64,000 nt of DNA from Actinomucor elegans (lineage: Eukaryota > Mucoromycota > Mucoromycetes > Mucorales > Mucoraceae): contig JAMSLZ010000002.1 of the NCBI GenBank assembly GCA_026027325.1, forward strand, positions 1,240,001 to 1,304,000. Reading direction: 5' to 3'. Below the pieces are notes generated by a model. The model saw only the letters and a program-made list of their open reading frames with translations, made no database searches and was not told the DNA's origin. Numbering within the stretch: the first letter of the stretch is position 1; each line of letters starts with the position of its first letter. Below are positions 32,776 through 43,510 of the stretch, in pieces. A program made the translations under genes and the position numbers.

Positions 32776-34852
32776 ATGAAATGGCGGGTTCTAGTTTTAC
32801 TAATAGCTGGAATGGCCATGATATATTTTGTTAGTTTACTGCAAGACACGCCTTATCCTCATCCAGTTGTTATACAAGCATTCAACCCAAAACAGTCCAG
32901 AAAAAACGAACCAAATCAAGTCATTCTAAAAGCTCATGGCGATTATATATATAGAACGCACATTTACTATGAAGCTGTATTGGAAGCTAATAAAGGATTT
33001 GTACGCGGTGTTGAAGCCATTAAAGTGGGAGTCAATGGTATATGTGATATTTAGAAAAGAAACTGTTGCTTATTCGTGATTTAGGACTTGTCGTTCAAGC
33101 GAAAAAGAGAAAGACCGAGTTTTTGAAAGAAGAGCCCGAGGAAGGCAAGTAAAACACGACTTATGTCCCTTAATCCACTTATAACAATGCCGTATAGGGT
33201 GGGAGGTTTGCTTCAAGCATTTATTACGTGGTCAAATCAGTCAAATATCCAAAAGTGCTGAAGATAGTGAGTTTCTTGAGTTTGCCGCTCTGTATCACAC
33301 CTACGAAAATGATAATATCGAGCACTTTGTTCGAGTGTATTATATGGCAGTAGATCAAACCGGCCATTACAGTTTTGAATATAAAGATCTCAAACTTCCG
33401 GGCAATACAATGGTTAATGCTATTTCTTTAGAACAAGACTCCATACTGTATTCTCGGTAGGATTTATCTCTCAAAGCAAAAATCATTATATTAATGTTTG
33501 TTATAGAGATCCAGACGTATACCGTTTCCGAATAGCCACCTTGCCTAGTGAACTATTGTATCCACCACATTCAGAGAAATCAAGTCCAATTATGCTAAAA
33601 GATGGCCAAACAGGTGAACTTGCCAAAAGGTATCATCAGCCCAGAGGAACTGAACTCCATGCTACGTTGCTATGTAAACTATATTCATCCAAGTAAGCTA
33701 GTGCATCTGTTTATCCAGCCAATGAGCTCACTCTTTTATTACAGCATCGATACATATCGTGTATATACGTTGGACGTTCACAAGACAAAAGATCATTTCC
33801 ATACCAATGTCACTATCACTGATGGCACCACTACTTCAGGCCATGGTATCAAAATTGGCCAATGGATCCAGAGAGATCATTTAAATGTCATTGTTTGTAT
33901 TGATCTCTTTAAGACATAATTTGTATTAACACGTATTTACATAGCACAACACTATTATTGATGAAAATCTTGAATTTATGCCTTTTGTCGATGGAGCCCA
34001 CTTTCATCATGAACGCACAGTTATTAATATGCCTATCCCATCCATTTCGCGATCCAAGGATGCGAAAACTATGGTTATTTCCTTAATACGCAACGATTTC
34101 CAAACGTTAGACTTCACCGATAATATCAATGCTGTGGATTTGCGCTATGTATATAAGCATGACAGTCAACAAGTAATACCTGAGTTCTATCATGCCATGC
34201 AAGTGCCTGATTCAGTTGAACCCAGCAGTATTAGCGGTAGTGATTCAGCTGCTGCATATGATTCGAAAGATATACGCGGTGTGCAGCTCAATGGAAATGC
34301 TACTCTCTTGGCAGTATGGACAGAATCCAATTCGATCTACATCTACAAGCGCGGATCATCGGATGAGGAGGGACCGAAACATAAAGTGCCTCCAAGTCCT
34401 CATTACTTGGAAAAGCCGTTAGAATGGATTTTGAGAATGGTTATTACACCTAAGGAGGGATATATTGGATCGCTGACGGTAAAAGTTAATTATATTAAAT
34501 ATGAGCTGCTGCTGACTTGTGATATAGCCTGTTGGTGCGACTATGTTTTGGGTGAATAATGGATCTACTTATATATGTAAGTTTATGCTTAGAAATTGAA
34601 CTTGTAGGTTGATTGTTAAATACGTCTAGGTGTTGGTATGAAGAATAATATAGTAAACACTTACTTGATTGATGAAATGGAAGAACAAAAGGCCGTAAAC
34701 TTTAGAAGCTTTTTAAGAGACAAATGGGATTTGTGGATTGGTAAGAAGCCGTCTGCTATTATGTTGTCTTTTCTCACATAGTTCTTTTAATAGTCATGGC
34801 AGTGGTCGTGATCGCATTTGTAGTGAATGAATACAAAACATACCCTGTCTAA
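32776..34852 (+). CDS. Membrane-anchored protein of unknown function, 9 exons, 559 aa
   Basis: Exons: 32776-33037, 33085-33144, 33198-33456, 33507-33692, 33745-33892, 33945-34478, 34528-34576, 34630-34740, 34782-34852. The second intron starts with GCAAGT, a GC-AG intron. The third-last acceptor and the donor at 33893 are the least certain junctions. The N-terminus has a signal anchor (about residues 4-22, VLVLLIAGMAMIYFVSLL). The C-terminus has a second membrane segment (VLLIVMAVVVIAFVV) ending 8 residues before the stop. The part between has beta-rich repeats reminiscent of a beta-propeller (YRVYTLDVHKTKDHFHTNV, NATLLAVWTESNSIYIYKRG, VGATMFWVNNGSTYI). No family recognised. It may be a secretory-pathway protein with a lumenal domain. 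Confidence 0.75.
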
Positions 34853-34949
34853 ATTAAACTATTGCTTTCCATATATTTCATATATCTCTGTAGTATACTT
34901 AATGTGGTAAAAATTGAATAAGCCAGTAAATCAGCTAGAGCCGTTTTAT

Positions 34950-35157
34950 GGGATTGTTTGTTGTTCCTAAAACAATCTCAGCTGGCTCTACACCGTCTCC
35001 TAATGTGATAGATGCTCTCAGAGCCACGCTTTATTTCCCTTTTTGTAATAAAATAATAATTTCCCTTTCTTCCCTATATCTTTCAAAGCCACGCATCGTG
35101 GGGTCAACTATGGATAATATCAATATAACAAATGTTCAAGAGTCTAACCTGTAAGCA
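34950..35157 (+). mobile_element. Truncated DIRS 5' end (ITR plus Gag start)
   Basis: Matches the 5' end of the element at 20572-20360 in the opposite orientation. It has the end extension (TTGTTGTTCCTAAAACAATC), the ITR (about 35007-35081) and the first Gag codons from the ATG at 35109 (MDNINITNVQES), then a stop. Several substitutions and a small insertion show that it is a separate older copy. It breaks off at about 35157. Confidence 0.85.
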
Positions 35158-35442
35158 ATTGTCATAAAACTGGAAAATATCTTCAAAGTCCTCTATGGAT
35201 GATGTTTATTCAAAAATAAAGTCCTTTTAGATCCCTCTACTTCGGCATCTTTTATATGCTTTCTATTCTATTCAATTATTCCCAGCTTTGTTTGGCATTA
35301 TTATCATCGTTGTTGCTACTACTCCTATGTGTTGCTGTTATTGTTATTGTTATTATTGTTATTATTATTACATGTCCAGCTTAGGTGTCACACAGGATAT
35401 AAAATACACTATTATTTTTATGCCCACGTGTAGATAGATAGT

Positions 35443-35487
35443 TGTTATATCCGGTGCTAAAGACGAAGGATATAATTTAAAATACAA
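35443..35487 (-). repeat. LTR-B end fragment (inverted)
   Basis: 45 bp identical to the terminal part of the LTR at 35640-36143 but in inverse orientation (TGTTATATCCGGTGC ... AAATACAA). Together with 36099-36143 it forms an inverted pair around the LTR. Confidence 0.8.
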
Positions 35488-35534
35488 TTGAGATGTTTCC
35501 TGAGATGTTCGTAATTAGTTGAGTACGTGTTTAA

Positions 35535-35630
35535 TTAACGAGACAGAAAACAAGAGAGAGATTTATTCTACCTCTGCCAGCCTTCTGTTATTAATAGGCT
35601 GGGTAGTGGTTACATAGAGTAAATATAACT
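35535..35630. repeat. About 95-bp dispersed repeat, copy 1
   Basis: The ATTAACGAGACAGAAAA ... AATAGGCTGGGTAGTGGTT stretch is similar (roughly 75-80% by eye) to 37343-37440 inside the CACTA-like element. Origin unknown. Confidence 0.5.
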
Positions 35631-35639
35631 AGTCACGAT

Positions 35640-36143
35640 TGTTGTATTCCACCTACTATCTTGCATCGACATAATAGTAAGGAATCAACTGTTCATTTAT
35701 GTCATACACGGGCTCTATCTGATAACCCAATCAGATTAACGAGGCCTGCATAAATACAAGCGATGTGTCATCCTTAGAACTATTAGCCAATAATCATTAC
35801 AAGAAACACGCAGCATCAATACTATCGAGTAGTATTGAGTGTACCTCAAGATAAGACCTGAATATCGAATAACGCGTGGATTATACAATTACAACAATGC
35901 GTGGTTGAAAGGCTTATTAGTGGCTGCTGGGATTGGACTCCGTTGTACGGCCATGCGTGCTAATAGATTGAATGCTATACTATTAAGCTCTGATGAAATG
36001 TATATAAAGAAGACTTGATTTTGAATTGTGAATAAACATTAGAATAACTTTTACTATCAGGATAGCTGATTCCATTTACTGTCTATTCTTTTATTATTGT
36101 ATTTTAAATTATATCCTTCGTCTTTTTAGCACCGGATATAACA
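35640..36143 (+). repeat. Solo LTR, family B (504 bp)
   Basis: Begins TGTTGTATTCC and ends GGATATAACA. It has a TATA-like TGTATATAAAG and AATAAA near the 3' end, as in LTR promoters and poly-A sites. Related copies: 42846-43239 (truncated) and 52178-52680 (inverted, full length). No matching 5-bp duplication is seen at this copy. Confidence 0.85.
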
Positions 36144-36309
36144 TTATTCTAGGATACATTTGATATTTATACTAATTTTAAAAAGGCTGCACACAAAGAC
36201 CATGCGCACCTGACATGTACATATTGATTGGAACCAACTATAAAACATATATCTTGGCACATGACACACGCCGCCACGATCAATCAAACATGTCACATAA
36301 AGAAGAAAC

Positions 36310-36315
36310 AAAAAA
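36310..36315 (-). terminator. RNA polymerase III terminator of tRNA-Arg
   Basis: Run of six T on the minus strand, starting 2 nt after the tRNA 3' end. Confidence 0.8.
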
Positions 36316-36316
36316 T

Positions 36317-36389
36317 TGAGGCTACCAGGGGTCGAACCTGGAATCTCCTGATTCGTAGTCAGACGCCTTATCCATTGGGCCATAGCCCC
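36317..36389 (-). tRNA. tRNA-Arg (anticodon ACG)
   Basis: 73-nt cloverleaf on the minus strand, no intron. Acceptor GGGGCTA pairs with TAGCCTC (one G-U). The D arm contains the A box (TGGCCCAATGG). The anticodon loop is CTACGAA with stem TCTGA/TCAGG. The T arm is CCAGG-TTCGACC-CCTGG (B box). Discriminator A. Anticodon ACG reads CGU/CGC/CGA after A34 to inosine editing. Six T (minus strand, 36315-36310) follow as a Pol III terminator. An LTR lies 173 bp downstream and a CACTA-like element starts 56 bp upstream. Confidence 0.95.
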
Positions 36390-36445
36390 AATATATTTTT
36401 GTAAAATTGTATTTGCGTTTTCCGGCGAGAGTAAAAGCGATGTAG

Positions 36446-38798
36446 CACTGCAAATTTTATCTGATTTTACAGTACTTTTACAGGTTGTAGAACTAGGAGT
36501 TCTACAGTTGTAGAATTAGTAGTTCTACAGGTTTTATTTTTTTCGTTGAAATATTGGCTATTTTAATTAATAAATGGATAGTAGCCTTTTTTTTAATATA
36601 GAATACTTTTTTTTTCGTTCAGTATGCTATAATGGTTGTCGAGATATCAACAATACCATAATTGATTATGTAAGGAAATTAGTAACGTCTTGCGTAAATC
36701 ACCGCTTTAATTCTCAGTGCCACTTAGCCCTTAAAACTTGTATATTTAAGAGGGGTTTAAAATATTTTTATTCTTTTTGATTCGCTGTGTAGGATTAGTA
36801 CTCTGAATGAAGAGCTATACATAACGCAATTTGATACCACTTAGTTAATGAAAAAATATATACATTGGTTACTTTTGATTTAAATAAATGCTTCAATATA
36901 TATACTGTTATTTATTTTGAATATAATTAACTGGAGCCAATTGCGACATTTGAATGAGATGCATTGAGATGTTCAAAATGAATTTTTTTTTTCCAAAGGG
37001 CATATTTTTAGCGCCTAATGGGGCTCTATTGTCTTTATTTTTTCGAAAAATAAAAGCCTATTCTAGAGTCATTGTTTATAATCTAGTTTTATTTCATACA
37101 GTTGTTTAGAGAATAAATTTGTAGTTTTAAATTAACAATTTGAAAAATAAAATAAAACACGCATAAACGCCTAATTAAAATGAATTCTACCGTTCAAAAA
37201 GACCATATCGTGATGTACAGACCATTTGATAGGGAGGTGAATTTTTACATTTATTATTGAGCTTATTTGGTAATGTTAACAATTTTATATAATGTTTGAG
37301 AGATACTTCCTTATTAAATATTTATCAACTAAAATAATAATTAACGAGGCAGAAAATCGAGATACTTATTCTCCTACTGCTAGTCTTTTATTATTAATAA
37401 TAGGCTTTACAGTAGTTTCACTGTAAAATTGAACGAATAGCTAACTGCACTTCTATCACAGCTCTCTATATGAATAATTATGCCCGCTACAATGTTTTGA
37501 TTCAAACCTCTGCATTATCAATGGGTTATAAAACTCCTACAATGGTTTCATATTGCTTTTTATTTAAGAATGTACACTTCCTTGTTTCTCTCGTTTTTTC
37601 TCTTTCTTTTATTTTTTCATTTAATTCATTAAAGGTAAGTTATTATGATATAACCCATTGCTTGTAGTATATTCATCGCAATATTATTTGATCTACTCAT
37701 CATAGTTTGAACCAAACATGCTGCTTCTCAAAATATAAATTAATATAAAATATATGTATTAGTTTAAGGTATTATTGCATATATATAAAAAATGAGCACA
37801 TTTGTTTAATCGAAATACATACTAATATTACAAGAATACTTAGGAAATAGCAGATCTTTATTTAGGGAATGATCTTTTTCTTTCTTTATAGCAATAAAGG
37901 TAGAATAAGTGTCAGGTAAGAGATAAAATACCAGTTAACTTTTCTTTCATTTTCATTGATAAGTATTCTCATTATCGTTTATTATTATATTAGTTTGCCT
38001 CAGCATGCGCTTCTCAGAGGTTTACCGCTCAATTTTTAGGTATCTGATATGCATATATCAAGGCTACCAACTAGCAACTCTTATTGGTCTTAGTTTTTCG
38101 CATTAAACAGATAAGCAGGTAGCCATATAGAACCGTATTGTTATTTATTTAGAGTAGATTAAGCAATACTGTTAATGATGCCGTATTACACTACTTTTGA
38201 AACATGTAGTTTCTTTTGACATTTTAATAAAAGAAACAAACCTTAAAATTAAAACATTGCTAAATGTTATCATGCAGTTTGTAAAAAATCTGCATTAAAC
38301 GGTCTGAAAAAGTGATGATGATAGCTGCATTACAGATGAATTTAATGCCATGATCCACCAATAAGAAACATATAGTTGTGCCAATAACAAAGAAGAATCA
38401 AAGCCATGATTCTATAGTAAAGTGATTTCAAAGTTGTAAAACCAGGAGATTAAGGTGGGGGAAAAACTGTAAAACTCGTAGTTCTACAACTGTAAAACCA
38501 GGAGGTTAAGGTGGGGGAAAAACTGTAAAACTCGTAGTTCTACAACTGTAAAACCAGGAGATTAAGGTGGGATAAAAACTGTAAAACTCGTAGTTCTACA
38601 ACTGTAAAACTAGGAGATTAAGGTGGGGCAAAAACTGTAAAACTACGAGTTTTACAGTAATTCTACAACTGTAGAACATACCAAATTCTTAGTTGTAGAA
38701 CTAGGAGTTTTACATATGTAGAATCACTTTGAAAACACTGTAAAACTACTAGTTTCACAGTAATTCTACATATGTTTAATCAGATAAAATTTGCAGTG
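36446..38798. mobile_element. Non-autonomous CACTA-like (CMC) DNA transposon, 2353 bp
   Basis: Perfect 21-bp terminal inverted repeats CACTGCAAATTTTATCTGATT at 36446-36466 and 38778-38798. They are flanked by a 3-bp duplication TAG (36443-36445 and 38799-38801). Ends starting CACTG, 3-bp duplications and dense subterminal repeats are the hallmarks of CACTA elements. The subterminal regions contain many short units of the type TGTAGAACTAGGAGTTCTACA, often palindromic. No transposase is encoded; short frames (36574-36780, 37470-37667) are unassigned. It carries a tandem repeat at 38435-38645. Confidence 0.8.
38435..38645. repeat. Tandem 56-bp repeat (about 3.5 units), CACTA subterminal region
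   Basis: Unit: CTGTAAAACTCGTAGTTCTACAACTGTAAAACCAGGAGATTAAGGTGGGG, nearly identical between copies, with A/G and T/G variants near the unit end. It is part of the subterminal repeat region and probably contains transposase-binding sites. Confidence 0.8.
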
Positions 38799-39236
38799 TA
38801 GTACAGACTACTTAATAAGGTAGTTATATTATGTAATATAGTAGGAGAGTGCTTTAGATATAGAGTAAATAATAGTTAAAGGGTTGATGATTTTTATTTA
38901 ATAGAAGGGAGCATATATTTATACTATTCTAAAGTGAAGTTGATTCTGATTCTAAATATAACATTGAGGATCTGGAATCTTCTTGAATGTCTTGGCCATC
39001 CCGCGATGGTAATCTTTCGAAATCTCTAGAAATGTCTACAACATACTGTAGAGCTTATTTCTTTTAGAGCTTCTTCCAGAAGGTACTATCGGACTGAACT
39101 TACGCTTGGTCCGGGGTGCGGCTTGAACCTCTGGAATACCTTTCGTTCTGAACCCGACATTTTTGTAACTTGTATATTTAGTCAACTCTCAGTGGTTACT
39201 AAACAATTTCCAAATATAGAATTATAACCCTTTTTA
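38799..39236. other. Unassigned spacer
   Basis: About 430 bp between the CACTA-like element and the first MITE. No ORF or repeat identified. Confidence 0.4.
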
Positions 39237-39527
39237 GAGGAACTATCTGCTCCACTGCTACGTATCAAGCATGTTCGCAACCCCAGAACATCATGATACC
39301 ACACACACAGTCCAGAAGGTTGCACTTCGCTTACCTTCACACGTCAGACTCCTTCCCTGACCTTATTATTTGTCTAGAAATACAAAAAAGAGATTATTGA
39401 TACATTTATATATATATATTATAAAATAATTTATTATATGTTAATTTTTTAAAAAGATTATATCTCTGGACACTATTTTACTATCTAAAAAACCATGTAT
39501 TTATCATATCGGTAATGATAGTTCCTC
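39237..39527 (+). mobile_element. 291-bp MITE, copy 1
   Basis: TIR GAGGAACTATC ... GATAGTTCCTC, flanked by TTA on both sides (39234-39236 and 39528-39530). It is identical by eye to 41281-41571. A TTA duplication suggests a PIF/Harbinger-type or similar transposase, but the family is unproven. Confidence 0.8.
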
Positions 39528-39530
39528 TTA

Positions 39531-40757
39531 ATAAATAAAACTCAATAAATGGATATTTATTTTCTGAGTTTCAATTTATTAAAAATGCCAAGCATTTCAA
39601 AATACATCAAATTTATAAATTTATGTATTTTATATTATTCTTAATTATGTTTTTAATATTTTTTAATTTAAATCAAAATTCTGCACAATTTTGAAATTTA
39701 AATAAAATATAAAATCTGTGCCATGTTATTAATTACATCCTTATTATTTAATAAAATAATTTCTTCATTTATATTATATTTTAAATATAAATCATTGTTC
39801 TCATTTTTTCAGAGGATACATTTTCTAAAGTTCATAAGATATTAATTTTATACATTTTTTTTTAATTTTATTATCTTTATATCCATTATTTTCATAACGA
39901 ACATCTTCTATGCTTTTTGTATTTTATTATTTAATAATTGAAGTTTATGTGTATAGCATAAAGATATTTCTTTATCATAATATGAAAATAAAACATTTTT
40001 ATTTTTAACTTTTTCATACATTATTTATAAACATTATTATCTATAAGCTCCATAAAGTATTCTCTCATTCGCGGTTTATTTGTAATATTTAAGCTTATTT
40101 CCATTAAATCTACAATATATTTTTTATTATAGGGTATAATCAAGAACCATTATTATATCTTTCTTTTATAATATAAAGATTTTCGTTTTTTTTTAAATTT
40201 CGATTTTGACGTTTAAATGTTAATAATTCTTTTTTTCCTAATTAATTTATTTTTTTCATATGAAAATTAAAATAATTTGTATCTTTTTCATTTGCAAATT
40301 GTTTATAATCTATCCTAATATTATAATTATCTATATTTTTATAATAATAAATTATTCCTGTAATTAAAAATATTGTTATTGAATTAATTAACATCCAAAA
40401 TATATTTATAAAACTAAATAAATATTTATTAATTTCCATCTTGTTTTTTATTATTATTTAATAATTCAATTTTTCTATAAAAATAGGGATAATATTATCA
40501 CCAAGATATTAATAGTAAATATAAAAAATATATTATATTTCTGAATTTATTTTTAAAAATTATGTCTTCAAATATTATTTATAACTTTATCTATTTTTTT
40601 CTGTCATTAAGATGATATCCGTAATTTCTAGATACTATTCTAGATAATATTTTTTGTTTATGTTACGTAAATAATCATATAGCAAGTATGAATTTTTGTA
40701 TCTGGATTTTATTAACAATTTGAATAATATAAGAATTAAAAGTCGGATTTTATATTA
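39531..40757 (-). pseudogene. Extremely AT-rich relic with broken minus-strand ORFs
   Basis: Minus-strand frames such as 40439-40242 (65 codons) and further pieces (IVDLMEISLNITNKPRMRE near 40110; VLFSYYDKEISLCYTHKLQLL near 39970) follow one another with frame changes. They are Asn/Lys/Ile-rich and resemble the composition of the Merlin accessory ORF at 59717, not of host genes. Probably a decayed gene of an AT-rich mobile element. Not identified. Confidence 0.4.
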
Positions 40758-41227
40758 GAGTAACAATTTCAAAACATTGAAATGTTACACAAATATTTAG
40801 ATGTCTTGGCATCTAATATATTTTGATAAAAGAATAAAAATAATTATAAAAATACATTTAAATAATTTTGATTAGTCATCAAATTATTTGTAATTTTTAT
40901 ATTTTTTATCTTTTTCTTAAAAACAATAAATATATAAAACAAATAAAATATGAAATATTTATATTCTTTTTTATTAATATATTTATGTTTTTTATTTAAT
41001 CTTTTTGATTAAATTATTTAGATGCCAAGACATCTAAATGATTGATTACGTAATCAATTCATGAAATTGACAAAAAAATGTCATTTCATTAAAAACAAAA
41101 TATAAATTTAATGATTTATAATTATTTGTTTTTCTTATTATATATAATAAATAATAAAGAGAAATATATTAGATGCCAAGACATCTAAATATTTGTGTAA
41201 CATTTCAATGTTTTGAAATTGTTACTC
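40758..41227. mobile_element. 470-bp MITE with about 62-bp perfect TIRs
   Basis: 40758-40820 (GAGTAACAATTTCAAAAC ... GATGTCTTGGCATCTAATA) is the inverse of about 41165-41227. TTA flanks both sides (40755-40757 and 41228-41230). The centre is AT-rich with a GATTACGTAATC palindrome and repeats of the GATGCCAAGACATC motif. Confidence 0.8.
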
Positions 41228-41280
41228 TTAGGTTAAAGTAAATAATATGGCACAAATATTTAATAATTAAGTTAATATTA

Positions 41281-41571
41281 GAGGAACTATCTGCTCCACT
41301 GCTACGTATCAAGCATGTTCGCAACCCCAGAACATCATGATACCACACACACAGTCCAGAAGGTTGCACTTCGCTTACCTTCACACGTCAGACTCCTTCC
41401 CTGACCTTATTATTTGTCTAGAAATACAAAAAAGAGATTATTGATACATTTATATATATATATTATAAAATAATTTATTATATGTTAATTTTTTAAAAAG
41501 ATTATATCTCTGGACACTATTTTACTATCTAAAAAACCATGTATTTATCATATCGGTAATGATAGTTCCTC
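41281..41571 (+). mobile_element. 291-bp MITE, copy 2
   Basis: Same orientation and same sequence by eye as 39237-39527. TTA duplication at 41278-41280 and 41572-41574. Confidence 0.8.
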
Positions 41572-41679
41572 TTAGTATACGGAGTTATAATCAAGCCAAT
41601 TAAAATAAAATAAGAAATGAAAATGTAGAAAAGTGAATAATGAATAATCTTTATTAATTCATGTCTTTCTGGATATTTA

Positions 41680-41905
41680 GACGGATATATACAGACATTA
41701 CATCATTTTTATCTTTTCTATATATATTTAAACTTTTTAATATATCCATAGTTTTTATATCTTTATAACCTTTTTTATAAATTAAAATGATTATTCTGTA
41801 TAATAAACATTATCAAGAAGGCAACTGTTCCATTATGCATGAAAAAACAACATTATATTTATGTTTTCTACTAATATATATATTAAATTCATATAAAAAA
41901 AGATA
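41680..41905. mobile_element. Diverged relative of the GACGGAT MITE
   Basis: Starts GACGGATATAT after TTA. It contains an internal block (CATGAAAAAACAACATTATATTTATG) similar to the inside of the MITE at 56773-56965. The right end is not preserved. Confidence 0.4.
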
Positions 41906-42034
41906 TCCCTCTTATATGTTTTAGAAAAGTGCTGAGTAATTATATAGAATAACATATGCTTATAATATAGTGAAATATACTGATAATAATAATTAAGACA
42001 TAGTGGGGTGATTTGCTGATGTTTGATTGCGTCT

Positions 42035-42295
42035 TTAAAGAAACTTCTTTCGTTTTGTATTTTGTCTGATGACCGACATGTTCGGCGTAAACCGCCTTTT
42101 CTTTGCTTGTTTCTTGCGCAGTTGTATTTCCAGTTCAATAGGCACGTCTTGCATTAATTCATCCATAGTAGTGGATTCTTGAACTTGATTGGCTGACGGC
42201 CCTTGAAGTCTGACATTTTGTTGCATGTTGCATTTTGTTATTACCGCTTTTTCATTCACAATTTCTTCGAAATGCCAAGTAACAAGTATAGTCAA
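42035..42295 (-). CDS. Unassigned 86-codon ORF
   Basis: Protein-like frame with a Lys/Arg-rich C-terminus (LRKKQAKKRRFTPNMS). It is not a known family to me, lies among mobile-element debris, and is probably a fragment of a transposon gene. A start at 42295 or an upstream exon cannot be decided. Confidence 0.3.
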   Translation of the reverse strand: MTILVTWHFEEIVNEKAVITKCNMQQNVRLQGPSANQVQESTTMDELMQDVPIELEIQLRKKQAKKRRFTPNMSVIRQNTKRKKFL

Positions 42296-42639
42296 GAATT
42301 TGATACATATTGAAGAAAATTACAAGGAATTGCTCCATTTTTGTTTGAAGTCTCTAGCATATCTCTAGCCCGAGATTTTTGCATTTTAGTTTTCAGCCAA
42401 TGAAGGACGTTCGTTATCTCCGCTCTCAGCCAATGAAATTGCGTTCGCTCCTTTGGCTGTATACTCAAGATCTCTCTGGAATAAGCAAGGTTTCAAGTTA
42501 CTATCTCTCTTGGCCTGGTCTCAAACCTTTGTATTTTTCTGACACATTTTCCTTTTTATATATATTTTCTTATTATATTTGTTATTCCCTTTACTTTTAG
42601 TATTATATTCCCTTCATTCAGTTTTTCTTTTGTACATTT

Positions 42640-42843
42640 CACTCATTTCACTCATTTCATTCACATTGTGAATCTTTATTTTCCCTTTTCTTTTATTCGA
42701 TGTCCTTTTTTCCATTTTTCCCGTCTTTTCCTTTTTCCCACCTTTTGTATATATTATCGTAGATCCATTCAATGTCTCGGTCCCTCGAATTTGACATTTG
42801 ATCTAGTGTTACACCTAGATTCTTATTGTTCTCGAGTGATCGC
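42640..42843 (-). repeat. About 200-bp dispersed coding-like repeat, copy 1
   Basis: Inverse copy of 57829-58030. On its coding strand both copies read RSLENNKNLGV-x-LDQMSNSRDRD with only synonymous or conservative differences, so it is a piece of a protein-coding element. The upstream part, to about 42300, is CT-rich and unassigned. Confidence 0.6.
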
Positions 42844-42845
42844 AG

Positions 42846-43239
42846 TGTTGTATTCCACCTACTATTTTGCATCGACATAATAGTAAGGAATCAACTGTTC
42901 ATTTATGTCATACACGGACTCTATCTGATAACCCAATCAGATTAACGAGGCCTGCATAAATACAAGCGATGTGTCATCCTTAGAACTATTAGCCAATAAT
43001 CCTTACAAGAAACACGCGGCATCATACTATCGAGTAGTATCGAGTGTATCTCAAGATAAGACCTGAATATCGAATAACGCGTGGGTTATACAATTACAAC
43101 AATGCGTGGTTGAAAGGCTTATTAGTGGCTGCTGGATTAGACTCCGTGTACGGCCAGCGTGCTGATAGATATTGAATGCTACACTATTAAGCTCTGATGA
43201 ATGTATATAAGAAGACTTGATTTTGAATTGTGAATAAAC
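42846..43239 (+). repeat. LTR-B, 3'-truncated
   Basis: Same start (TGTTGTATTCC) and about 390 bp of the family-B LTR, ending abruptly after GTGAATAAAC. The last about 110 bp are missing. Confidence 0.85.
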
Positions 43240-43510
43240 GGTTTTTTGCCCAAAAGTGATAATATTAGGGGTAAAATCGACTATAGTTCTGCTAATAATT
43301 ATTGTCAATTTCTAGGCAGTGTTTTTTCGCGGTTGATAATATTAGTGACTCTTATTCGATAATATTATGGGTAAATACTATAATATTAAGGGTTTTCCTT
43401 CAATATTATTATGGGTAAATTGTATAATAGTAGTGGTTTCCAGTCAATAATAGTATGGATTAATCCCTCCATATTGATGATTATAATCAATATTATTTAG
43501 TTTTCTATCA
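43240..43510. repeat. Degenerate tandem motifs (GATAATATTA-GGGTAAA)
   Basis: At least six variants of (A)ATAATATTATGGGTAAA(T) alternate with TATAATA(T/G)TAGTGG blocks. This looks like the subterminal repeat zone of a DNA transposon starting at the LTR break. No matching opposite end was found. Confidence 0.4.

Noticed and set aside
33602..33919. 105-codon frame starting with Met-Ala-Lys inside the membrane protein gene
   Set aside because: It crosses an exon-intron boundary; the spliced model with the intron 33693-33744 joins conserved-looking exons better.
36144..36383. 79-codon minus-strand ORF over the tRNA
   Set aside because: Its start is the tRNA gene itself; no protein similarity.
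38435..38645. CRISPR-like repeat array
   Set aside because: Units are direct tandem repeats without unique spacers, within the subterminal zone of a eukaryotic DNA transposon.
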